DNA from: Cyanophora paradoxa | Lineage: Eukaryota; Glaucocystophyceae; Cyanophorales; Cyanophoraceae | NCBI GenBank assembly: GCA_004431415.1 | Contig: QPMI01000595.1 | Coordinates: 1-64,000 of the forward strand | Length of the DNA stretch: 64,000 bases | Reading direction: 5' to 3' | Shown here: positions 1 to 8,830 of the stretch, in pieces | Layout of the letters: each line of letters begins with the position of its first letter | Numbering within the stretch: the stretch's first letter is position 1 | Program-made: the position numbers and the translations under genes | The notes under the pieces: model-generated | The model's database searches: none | The model's input: only the letters and a program-made list of their open reading frames with translations | What the model was told of the DNA's origin: nothing

Positions 1-1299
1 TTCAACGTTCTGTTCAACTCGCACAGAGAGCACTTCGTGATGAAGAGAACCGCAATTCCTTGGAGGAAAGGTCAAAGATTCTGCTGGGAATTGCTAAGAG
101 CCTCAAACAGACTACATACAGAACTGCACTTATGTCTGATCTTTCAGTTCTGTTCAGTGAAAGACCTTTTTCGAGAGACTTGATACTGTTCCCAACATCA
201 TTGGATTTACAAATGGTGTGTTTGACCTGAACTCCATGACTTTTCGACAGGGACTCCCAGATGATATGGTGAGTAAGACTGTTGGCTACGATTACACCAC
301 AGAAATTGACCAAGAGAAAGGTTGCGAAGATTAAATCCATCTATGCAGATATTATCGAATCTGATGAAAACCGCGAATTTATGATGGGATTAATTGCCTA
401 TGCCCTGAGTGGTTTGACAGAAAATCAGAGATACACTTGCTGGACTGGAATTGGAGCAAATGGGAAATCACTGCTCCAAGAGTTGGTGAAAGACACATTT
501 GGTGAGTATTATGGGTCACTGGACATGACATATTGGACTAAACCCAAGAAGAGTTCGTCAGAGGCTTCCCCAGAACTCGCTTGCATTCTTGGTAAACGGA
601 TTGTTTTCAGTAATGAAGCAGAAGATGGTGATATGCTTCAACTGAACAAAATCAAACAGGTTACTGGTGGGAATGAGATGAAGGTTCGAGCTCTTTTCAA
701 AGATCTTGTAACATTCATTCCCATGTTCCAGTTGTTCTTGTCCACAAATGACAACTTGGGAATCAGTAAACCAGATGCAGCAATTCAAAGGCGAATTATC
801 TACTACCGATTCGAAAATGTCTTCAAGGTCGATCCTCAGCCTGGTGAGAAGAAAGCAGACACCACTCTCATGCGCCTAATGAAGAATGATGACGATTATA
901 AAATGGCGCATATGTCCATTCTCCTGAAATGTGGAGAACCCATTCTCTCAATGAATCGTCACCAAACCACCCCAGTCGATTGTTGATCAAGGTGTTGAAT
1001 ATTTCAATGAGAATGATAAGATTGGAGAATGGATTCGTGAGAGTTATGAACTCACCAAGAGTCAAGGGGATTTCGCCACAAGTGAGTCCATTATCAGTCA
1101 CTTTAAGATTGATCACATGGGCAAATCTGATGAGAAAATCACAGAATGCACTATCTTGAAGAGACTTCGCGAAGTCTTTAATGTGAAGGCTGAGAGAAAG
1201 CGAGTCAATGGTGTTCTTGCTCGTGGCTACTTTGGGATCAAAAAGAAGCATAGTCGCAAGTTGGTGGATGACAGTGATGTTGAAGGTGGGGATGAGTAA
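1..1299 (+). CDS. D5-like primase-helicase (superfamily 3 helicase), 5' partial, frame broken
   Basis: Homologue of the C-terminal half of the 761-aa primase-helicase at 48119-50404. The window opens inside the gene. The helicase core is clear: Walker A GIGANGKS near 445-470, the SPELA...GKR and SNEAEDGD block, TGGNEM, and the STNDN sensor region. The N-terminal prim-pol domain lies outside the window. Compared with the Element 2 copy the frame shifts near 165, 310 and 935, each at a short homopolymer. The role is to unwind and prime viral DNA for replication. A conserved iteron/hairpin module begins 52 bp after the stop, as it does after the Element 2 copy. Family certain; whether the breaks are real is not. 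Confidence 0.85.
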
Positions 1300-1350
1300 A
1301 CAAAACAGAATCGATTCTAATACTGATTGAATTTCTTATTTTTTAAAAAC

Positions 1351-1509
1351 CTTACTGTAAATGGTTTGTGTGACAGCTGTGACACCTTTTTAATTGAGTG
1401 TGACGCCTGTGACGCCTGTGACGCCTGCTTTCAAACTTTTTAAAATTTCAAAAATCTACAAACCTCTGAAAACAGGTGTCACAGGCGTCACAGGCGTCAC
1501 ACCCAATTA
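1351..1509 (+). repeat. Iteron/hairpin module: CTTACTG lead motif plus TGTGACGCC inverted repeats
   Basis: Lead motif CTTACTGTAAATGGT at 1351-1365. Three direct TGTGACGCC units at about 1399-1425 are mirrored by GGCGTCACA units at about 1478-1503, and outer TTAATTG/CAATTAA arms enclose them. The same module recurs downstream of AdoMetDC in this element and at three places in Element 2. It could be a replication origin, a binding site of an element-encoded protein, or a transcript-ending hairpin; the sequence alone does not decide. Confidence 0.8.
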
Positions 1510-1653
1510 ACCACAGACGCCCCCCTGTGGGTCGATCACTTTCGCGAATAATAATTGGACAATATAAAAAAGTATCGAAAATCGTTGTGTTGTGACAAAA
1601 ATTGACTGGCGATTTAAGGGATGGTTGCGTATTTCACTTGACTAAGACAGAAA

Positions 1654-1845
1654 ATGGATTATTTCGACGAAATTCGGCAGCAGCTTGTCGAAAAGAATGA
1701 TATTGCAGAGGTGGCGGATTATATTGCAAAGATCAGAGCAGGTTATGGTAGAACCTATCAAAAGAAGCGTGTTTATGCAAGCAGACTCGACACAGTTAAT
1801 GTATATGTCCCCAAAGGCACGAATGTGCGAATCATTAGAACCTGA
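1654..1845 (+). CDS. Small hypothetical protein, 63 aa
   Basis: Short ORF between primase and polB on the same strand, rich in charged residues, with no domain recognised. It starts at an ATG after an AT-rich stretch and ends 56 bp before polB. No equivalent was noticed in Element 2, where the primase is inverted relative to polB. Supported only by position, strand and lack of a competing gene; it may be leader DNA of polB. Confidence 0.35.
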   Translation: MDYFDEIRQQLVEKNDIAEVADYIAKIRAGYGRTYQKKRVYASRLDTVNVYVPKGTNVRIIRT

Positions 1846-1901
1846 AAAATGGGAAATGCGTTTAAAACGCCCAAAAATAATATGTTCCCTTAAAGTAAAA
1901 G

Positions 1902-4900
1902 ATGCCCCGCCAATCAAATAGAATCATCAAAGAAAAGAAAAACGAAATACTCGGTCTTTTAGGAACCCTTTTAGTCACTGGTGATATTACAGAATTCGAA
2001 TATGATCGCCAGGCAGCAATCTTGGATAGGAGACCAAGATTATCTCAACTCACAGAAATTACAAATCGACTGTATGATCGTTTTGAGAAAATGGAGGAAT
2101 TCAGGGATGAAGGTTTAAGGTTGGGAGCGATTGCACCAGAGATTGAAGATGGGGAAGCAATGAACAAAGCATATTCTTGGTTGACCTATCGAGCAAGAGG
2201 GGAGGTTATCCAAGATGGGATTGAATTCTTGGAGAGAATTGCAACTACTCTACCACAGAGACTCAGACAGAAACTCCAAGACCTGAGAGCAATTAAAACT
2301 CGGTTGACCTTCATTTGTAAATTCACCAAAGTGAGTGATCCAAGGGTGTGGATCACCAAATTCATTTACAGTGATTACTTTGTCATCACAAGATCACGAA
2401 ATATTGATGTTGAACTGCGAAATGCCCTTCAATCTATGCAGGAACAGATGATGCAGGTTGACAGTTACAGACTGGATCGCATTGAGATGCTGAGAGTGGT
2501 AATAATGTCTTATGCTCCTGTGGGTGGTTGCTTTTTCTCAACACCTGAGTGGATTGGATCAAAGAGAGCAACTGTGAATGTCAAGAATATTGATGGTCAA
2601 GACTGCTTCAAGTATGCAATCTTGGCTTACCTGCACCGAAATGATATTAATAAACACAAGAGCAATGAACCCAACCAGTATAGAAGATGGTTAAACGAAC
2701 TCCATTTCGAAGGCATCCAGTTTCCAGTTGCCTGTGATGCAGAGGTTATTGATCGATTTGAGGAGCAGAACCCTGAACTGAGTATCAACATCTATGGAGC
2801 AGATAATAAAGAACAGTGTTTCTATCCTCTCCATCAATCAAGTAACCCCAGGAGGAAGACCAAGATTAACCTTTTATTAATCGAAAATGATGAAGATAAC
2901 AGAGGGCATTATATCACCATCATGTCTCTGAGTAGACTTCTGAAAACCACCTTTGATAAAGCCCATGATGGTCGCATTTATTACTGTGAGACCTGTCTGT
3001 CTCGTTTCAGAACTCAGGAGAAGCTGGATGTACATATAGAAGCGAATCGCTGCATTGATTGGAGGGAGAGCAAAGGTAAATGCCCGAAATCTGGAAGTCA
3101 CATTGAATTTGGTCTGCAACACCTTCGCAAAACTGTGTGGCTTCCCGCTATCTGCTATGTGAAAATGGATAGTCACTCGGTTCCAATTGATGAGAACCGC
3201 AGTAAAAGAGAGGTCAAATCGGTTTCTCTAACAGTTGTGATGGGGGATGAGGTGATCTCTCATAATCTCGAAGGATCAGATCCACTTGGTGCTCTGTTTA
3301 CCACTCTCACAGAGATCAGACCCCAAGTAATTCGCACTCTGTTCACCAATATTCCCATGCATCCACTCACAGAGGAGCAGAAAGCACAATACAAGATAAG
3401 TAAACACTGTTACATCTGTGCACAACGATTTACCCATGAGAACTTTCCAGTGAGAGACCATTGTCATCAATCAGGAGCATTTATTGGGAAAGCATGCCGA
3501 AACTGCAACCTCCACAGGAGAATCTCGAAACAAACCAAGGTAGCAATAGTGGTGGATCACATGGATGAATGTGGACACGAAATATTCCGCAAAATTGCAC
3601 AGCAAGATGATAAACTTCGTGTTGAGATCCTGAGCAAGAATTTCGATCAATACCTGTCCCTGCAATGGGGCATGTGGAAATTCATAGATGCTTCGCATTT
3701 CATGGACTTCCAGGCAGTGGATTCTGGTGATCTTATGAGTAAATTCCAGACATTCCGAGAACTGGCGTTTACCCAATATGGATTGGATCCTGCCCATTAT
3801 GTGAGCGCTCCTGGATTATCCTGGGATGCAATGCTAATTTACACCAGAGCAAAGATTGAACAGATAAGTGATGTTGGGCAATACGAATTTATTGAGAGGG
3901 CAATTCGAGGTGGGTTTGCTACAATGCCTACTCGATATGCAAAGGTGGAAAACCCAGATGACCATATAGTTCTCTTGGATGCAAATAATCTGTATGGTTA
4001 CGCTCTCAGTCGAGAACTGCCCATTGGAGATTTCCGTTGGGAAGATGTTACAGAGGCACTTAAAGAGACCTCTGGACGAAGTGCCTTTATTGAAGTAGAC
4101 CTGGAATACCCACAAACTCTCACAGATCATTACGATTTTCCACTTGTAGTGAATAAAGAGCAAATCACTACCGAAATGCTGGGTGAGTATCAACAAAAAC
4201 TACTGGATATCACAGGTGAGAAGATAAGCAAAGACCCCAAACTCACTGCAACATTCTCACCCAAAAACAACTATGTGATCTCCCAACCTCTCTTGGTCTA
4301 TCTTGTGAGCAAAGGTATTATAATTAAGAAGGTTCACAGGGTTCTCTCATTTGCAACCTCTGCATTCATGAAGAGTTATATTGATCTAAATACGAAACTG
4401 AGGCGCCAATCTATGTCCAGATTCGAGAGTGACTTCTTTAAATTAATGAACAATGCAATCTATGGTAAATGCCTCGAATCATGCAGGGGTCGCTCTGTGG
4501 TTAAGATTGCTAACAGTGAGAAACTCTGCAAGAAATATGCTGCAAGTCCATTGATCAAGGCAACCAATGTATTAAACGAAAATGCTGTTGCCTTTGAGAT
4601 GTATTCAAAGCATGTTCACTTAGATAAACCAGTTGCAATTGGGGCTTTTGTGCTGGATTTCGCGAAACTCCATAACAGCAGGTTCTTTTATGATGTGGTG
4701 AGGAGAACTTGGGAAACAGCTGAGCTACTATTCCATGATACAGATTCTTTCTGTCTAATGCTTCATACCAATGATCTTAATAATGAGATGAAGCGAATTT
4801 CGGAACACCTGGATTGCAGTAATTATGATCCCTCCCACCCTCTCTTTGATAGGAGCAATCGCTTGATTCCAGGTAAATATAAAAACGAGTTTCCCAATGC

Positions 4901-5183
4901 AAAGATTGTTGAGTATGTAGGTCTGAGATCGAAACTCTATGCTTTCAGAACTGAGACCTTTGATAAAATAAAAATGTCTGGAACCTCCTCAAAAGAGGTT
5001 TACTTTGATGATTTCAAGAGATGCTTGTTTGAAGGCATCACCAAAACAGTAGCAGTAGTAAACAAGCGAAGACAAGACCACAACCTATATGATTTGGAGA
5101 GCAGAAGGGTGGCTCTAAACCAACTCGATAGCAAAAGGAAGATATTAGACGATGGAATTCACAGCATTCCATTTGGGCTCTAA
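1902..5183 (+). CDS. Protein-primed family B DNA polymerase (Polinton pPolB)
   Basis: Intact 1,093-aa polymerase that would replicate the element by protein priming from its termini. Palm motifs are visible: motif A DANNLYGYAL (about residue 690), motif B KLMNNAIYGKC (about 845) and motif C FHDTDSF (about 943). Upstream are an N-terminal domain with DCFKYAILAYL and HYITIMSLSRLL segments, a C2H2-like finger (YCETCLSRF..., about 361-383) and an endonuclease-VII-like Cys/His knuckle (HCYICAQRF...RDHCH...CRNCN, about 502-540), an arrangement typical of Polinton polymerases. The start is supported by the AAAGTAAAAG-ATG context shared with other genes here. It lies 183 bp before integrase. The same family at 51859-55103 is collinear. 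Confidence 0.95.
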   Translation: MPRQSNRIIKEKKNEILGLLGTLLVTGDITEFEYDRQAAILDRRPRLSQLTEITNRLYDRFEKMEEFRDEGLRLGAIAPEIEDGEAMNKAYSWLTYRARGEVIQDGIEFLERIATTLPQRLRQKLQDLRAIKTRLTFICKFTKVSDPRVWITKFIYSDYFVITRSRNIDVELRNALQSMQEQMMQVDSYRLDRIEMLRVVIMSYAPVGGCFFSTPEWIGSKRATVNVKNIDGQDCFKYAILAYLHRNDINKHKSNEPNQYRRWLNELHFEGIQFPVACDAEVIDRFEEQNPELSINIYGADNKEQCFYPLHQSSNPRRKTKINLLLIENDEDNRGHYITIMSLSRLLKTTFDKAHDGRIYYCETCLSRFRTQEKLDVHIEANRCIDWRESKGKCPKSGSHIEFGLQHLRKTVWLPAICYVKMDSHSVPIDENRSKREVKSVSLTVVMGDEVISHNLEGSDPLGALFTTLTEIRPQVIRTLFTNIPMHPLTEEQKAQYKISKHCYICAQRFTHENFPVRDHCHQSGAFIGKACRNCNLHRRISKQTKVAIVVDHMDECGHEIFRKIAQQDDKLRVEILSKNFDQYLSLQWGMWKFIDASHFMDFQAVDSGDLMSKFQTFRELAFTQYGLDPAHYVSAPGLSWDAMLIYTRAKIEQISDVGQYEFIERAIRGGFATMPTRYAKVENPDDHIVLLDANNLYGYALSRELPIGDFRWEDVTEALKETSGRSAFIEVDLEYPQTLTDHYDFPLVVNKEQITTEMLGEYQQKLLDITGEKISKDPKLTATFSPKNNYVISQPLLVYLVSKGIIIKKVHRVLSFATSAFMKSYIDLNTKLRRQSMSRFESDFFKLMNNAIYGKCLESCRGRSVVKIANSEKLCKKYAASPLIKATNVLNENAVAFEMYSKHVHLDKPVAIGAFVLDFAKLHNSRFFYDVVRRTWETAELLFHDTDSFCLMLHTNDLNNEMKRISEHLDCSNYDPSHPLFDRSNRLIPGKYKNEFPNAKIVEYVGLRSKLYAFRTETFDKIKMSGTSSKEVYFDDFKRCLFEGITKTVAVVNKRRQDHNLYDLESRRVALNQLDSKRKILDDGIHSIPFGL

Positions 5184-5366
5184 TCTACTTCATCAATCTT
5201 TCTTTTTCTTTGGTTTCGCTCTCCAAGAAGTAATAAACCGCGAATTAAATGCAGCAGCCAAATACATCTTAATCCAGGGTCATTGGGCTCGATTGCAAAG
5301 TAGTTTGGAATTGTGTTCTCCTTCCACACAGACTCTTGCATTTATTATATGAGAGATAAGGTAAAG

Positions 5367-6767
5367 ATGCCCTCCACACAAATAGGATTGAGACAACCAC
5401 CAAGAATTGTGAGAAAAGAGGCAATTGAAGATCGAGGGAATATTCTGCCCATCACAGTTCCAGTGGAGGAGAAGAGCAGTCGAATATTAAAAAGATCAGA
5501 GATGGTCAAGCAATTAATCCCAGAGACCCTCCCAGCTGAGACAGCACCAAAAGAGTCAAAGATTGCTAAGAAGTTCTATGATCCCAGGACAGGCTACAAG
5601 GGATTTACTGCAATGAGACAGGAACTACCAGAGGAGAACTACAAGCAAATGAGAGAATGGTATGATAAGCAGGAGGTTGTCCAAATTAATGCACCAACTC
5701 TATCTCGAAAGAGAGATCCCATGATTCCAATAAGGCAACCCCTTGATACATATGTGATTGATCTGCTCTTCTTTCCTGCATACAAAAAGCAGAATGATGG
5801 TTATGATACATTTATGAGTGCAATGGAATCAACCCTGAGAACAGGGTTCATAATTCCAATGAGAGACAAGAGTGCTCTTACTACTCTTGCAGCATTCAAG
5901 CAACTTGAACAGAGAGTCCCCAGACCAATTGTTCGCATTCAGAGTGACAGTGGAAGCGAATTTACCAATGTGTTATTCACAGATTATCTGGGAACCAAAT
6001 TCATTGAGCATCAACTTAGTGATGTTGCAGATCACAGAACCCAAGGTCGAATTGAAGCCTTTAACAGACAGATCAAGAGATTGATCACAAACTACTGCAT
6101 CGCAAATAATACTGCACGATTTTTTGATGTGTTGGGTGATATTGAGTATAATTATAATAATACCATTCACTCTGCAACCAAAAGAAAACCAGCAGAGACC
6201 ACAGAAGCCCACTACAAAGAGATAGTGAATATGGAGGATCAGAGATTCAAGAAATCGATTGAGTATCTTGATGCCCTGAAACCTGGTATGTTTGTGAGAG
6301 TGAAAGTTGAAAAGAACCCATTTGCAAAGCAAGGGGTTAATTGGTCTCGAATTGTTTATAGTGTGGAGGGCAGAGAGGGCTTCAAGTTCAGAATCAGAAG
6401 TCCCAGTGGTGAGATAGTTGATGGTAGATTCGCTTTTCATGAACTGCTGCCCATTAAAGGTGTTGAGTATCATGAAACTCCCACAGTGGATGCCCTTGAA
6501 CATGCAAAGGAGGAAGCCAGGGTTGATTCTGCAATCAGAAAGGAGGGCATAGAAAAAGCAAGTGAAGTACCAAAAGAGCCCCTCACAGAAGCAAGAGCAC
6601 AAAAGAAGGGTAGAGTAGAGAAAGAATTAAAGAAGTTGACCATAGCAGGAACCCAGAAATTATCAGAAGTCAACAGTCAGAGGTGGTATAATGACTTTTC
6701 AACCACCAAGGAAACATATACTGCACCCCAAACTCGATTTAATTTACGAAGTGGTCAAAGGAAATAG
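5367..6767 (+). CDS. Retroviral-type (rve) integrase
   Basis: DDE integrase of about 466 aa that would insert the element into host DNA and make the short target duplication. Catalytic residues: Asp in TYVIDLLFFPAY, Asp in QSDSGSEF, Glu in GRIEAFNRQIK; the last two are separated by exactly 35 residues (DX35E). The C-terminal part is basic and SH3-like, with no chromodomain motif seen. Start chosen at 5367 because it sits in a GTAAAG-ATG context and matches the N terminus of the Element 2 copy; an upstream in-frame ATG at 5313 is less likely. It follows polB on the same strand. Confidence 0.93.
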   Translation: MPSTQIGLRQPPRIVRKEAIEDRGNILPITVPVEEKSSRILKRSEMVKQLIPETLPAETAPKESKIAKKFYDPRTGYKGFTAMRQELPEENYKQMREWYDKQEVVQINAPTLSRKRDPMIPIRQPLDTYVIDLLFFPAYKKQNDGYDTFMSAMESTLRTGFIIPMRDKSALTTLAAFKQLEQRVPRPIVRIQSDSGSEFTNVLFTDYLGTKFIEHQLSDVADHRTQGRIEAFNRQIKRLITNYCIANNTARFFDVLGDIEYNYNNTIHSATKRKPAETTEAHYKEIVNMEDQRFKKSIEYLDALKPGMFVRVKVEKNPFAKQGVNWSRIVYSVEGREGFKFRIRSPSGEIVDGRFAFHELLPIKGVEYHETPTVDALEHAKEEARVDSAIRKEGIEKASEVPKEPLTEARAQKKGRVEKELKKLTIAGTQKLSEVNSQRWYNDFSTTKETYTAPQTRFNLRSGQRK

Positions 6768-6768
6768 A

Positions 6769-7011
6769 TCAGCAGCGCTTCCGAAATCTCTTAGACCTCT
6801 GACGAATTTTCCTCATTTGTCTATCTTTTTCAATAATTTCCAAGAAGAAAGTTTCAAGGTTTGAGACCAGTTGGTAATTGTAAACAAAGAACAGTCTCAC
6901 ATGCTCTGGCTGTGACATGAAGAAATTGTAATAGAAAGCAGTTTTGAAATCATGGATCCAGTCTGATTGGGCAGCATGGATGATAGCAGGGTCTTGGTAG
7001 ATGGGATCCAT
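6769..7011 (-). CDS. Small basic hypothetical protein
   Basis: ORF of about 80 aa convergent with integrase, two bases from its stop. Start taken at 7011 rather than 7074. The middle is aromatic and hydrophobic; the C terminus is strongly basic (RKIRQRSKRFRKRC), suggesting nucleic-acid binding. No family recognised and no Element 2 equivalent noticed. Confidence 0.4.
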   Translation of the reverse strand: MDPIYQDPAIIHAAQSDWIHDFKTAFYYNFFMSQPEHVRLFFVYNYQLVSNLETFFLEIIEKDRQMRKIRQRSKRFRKRC

Positions 7012-7240
7012 AGCAGAAGTTGAGAGAATCCAGAAAATCCTTGTCAATTTTTTATTTTGTAAGTGCCCGATCACGACGAATCCTGATTGGCGCTATCGTG
7101 GCGATTCCGAATCTGTTTTCAGATTTAAAAACGGAGCACTTGGTAATAAAATACAGTAGCTACTGTAAAAATCGCCATAATGTGGGCGAAGATACAGAAG
7201 CCACTGTATCATACATCAGGACATCAGGACTTCTGAAATA
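7012..7240. other. Non-coding spacer
   Basis: Spacer between the small basic ORF and the patatin gene. It holds short CTACTGTA-like repeats (for example near 7155-7170 and 7200) resembling CTACTGTA repeats near 30,500 in Element 2. No gene supported. Confidence 0.5.
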
Positions 7241-8781
7241 TTATACACTTCGAATAAATGCACCTGTCACATCAACTCTCATAGTTGGGGTGTTGATGTA
7301 TACAAGTGGATAAATTCGAATATACCTTGTCCTCAGAGGGTAGCCAATATAGAAAACGTCTTTAATAGAGGTGGGATACCCAGAACTGTATGAGACATCA
7401 CCACTGTTGTGGGCATTATTGATAGTTTCACACATGAACACTCTATTGACACCTTCATACTTGATAAATGACCAAGAAATCCCATCTTGTGATGTTGCAA
7501 CATTGAAGGTCTTAATAAAAGCGTTTGTTACACCAGAACCATATGCTATAATAGATGCAACCTCAAATATGTATGGGAAGGTTACTTGGAGATACTCAGT
7601 GGGGACACTCCATATCCCATCAGGAGCAGATGCATTTGCTTCCCAACCTGTCAAGGAAGGTCTTGATTTAAATGCCTCCCTTCCAATTTTTGATGATGAA
7701 GCAGTGAATGCACCATCTGATAGAAGATACCAGTTAGCATCAATTGGAGGTATGCTATTCAGAGTGGATGATATATAGAACCTTGCAGGGTTCTTGATTT
7801 CGTAATTTGCAACCAGTAAATCACAGAGTCTATCAATCATCACAGTGTTTGCTGCTATGTACATTTCGGTTGCATCTATCATATCTGGGATCTTAGAGGT
7901 ATCATCCAGAGAGTTTACTATGGTCTTTGGAAGTGGGACAGAGAGTCTATAATATCTTGCATATCCTTGATCATCATTATATGGAGAAACTCTTGCATCT
8001 TTTCCAGTGCTGAGAGTTCACTTGCAGCCATCAACATATTGATTAATGGACTTCCAGAGGTCGAAGCAATCCAAGAGAGGATGCCCCAGCTGTTCACATC
8101 TTCATAAGAGTAACCCACATTTGGAGCATCTGTTTCATTGACTTCACCACAGGATATACTTATCACTATAATATCATCATCATCATCATAGATCTTCTTA
8201 GCATGACTGTAACCACAGACACTGGGATTGTTGTTACCTGAGATTGCACCATCAATTAGAGACATCCCATCATAGTTCACAGGTGAGAAATATGTTGGAG
8301 CAGCAGAGGTGGATCTTGCAGCAATCTTGCTGGGGATGGATTTGTAGGAGTTATCATTGGTGATAAAAATGGGCTTCATACTCACAGTGTCAAAACTTGT
8401 GATCACTACATCTTTGAGAGAGTCTTGAATGAGAGACTCACCAGTAACAGTGAGAATGGCTGTCTCCAATGGGGTCACATCATACTTGGTGTTGAAGAGT
8501 GCATTATCAATAATATTTCGGGGATTTGCAAAGATTAAAGGCAGTTGATTGAGATAAGTGGAATGCAAATCGGTTGCTGTGAGTTTAGGTTCGTTTGGAA
8601 ATTCGGGATTTTTCACATTGAGACCAATCGCAATTATCCCACCAGTGGATGTTCCACTCACCAGGTCAACAAGATCTATGACTCTTTTTCCTGTTCGAGT
8701 TTCGATTTCTTTTAGCAATCTCGTAATAATTATACCACGAGCTCCCCCACCTGAAAGACTGAGAATTACACGAAGGGGCAT
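7241..8781 (-). CDS. Patatin-like phospholipase with C-terminal discoidin (F5/8C) domain, one frame break
   Basis: The N-terminal half is a patatin lipase: GGGARG oxyanion-hole motif, nucleophile elbow GTSTGG, and catalytic Asp in LIDGAISG. The C-terminal half resembles an F5/8 type C carbohydrate- or lipid-binding domain (NATSQDGISWSF...TRYIRIYPLVY). It is close to the intact 518-aa copy at 40469-42025. The frame breaks near 7983 at a short C run, where one base appears lost. It is divergent from the fibre gene across a 49-bp shared promoter region, as in Element 2. The likely role is membrane breach at entry, with the discoidin domain aiming the lipase; this is inferred from domains. Confidence 0.88.
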
Positions 8782-8830
8782 CTTTACTTAACTCAAATTT
8801 AATAAATCTCTATAAGTAGAGTAAACAGGG
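8782..8830. promoter_or_regulatory. Bidirectional promoter of patatin (-) and fibre (+)
   Basis: A 49-bp AT-rich gap between two divergent starts. It contains a TTAAGTAAAG-ATG start context on the minus strand and a small inverted repeat TCTCTA-TAAG-TAGAG at 8807-8821, close to the repeat at 14273-14289 before another structural gene. Confidence 0.5.
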
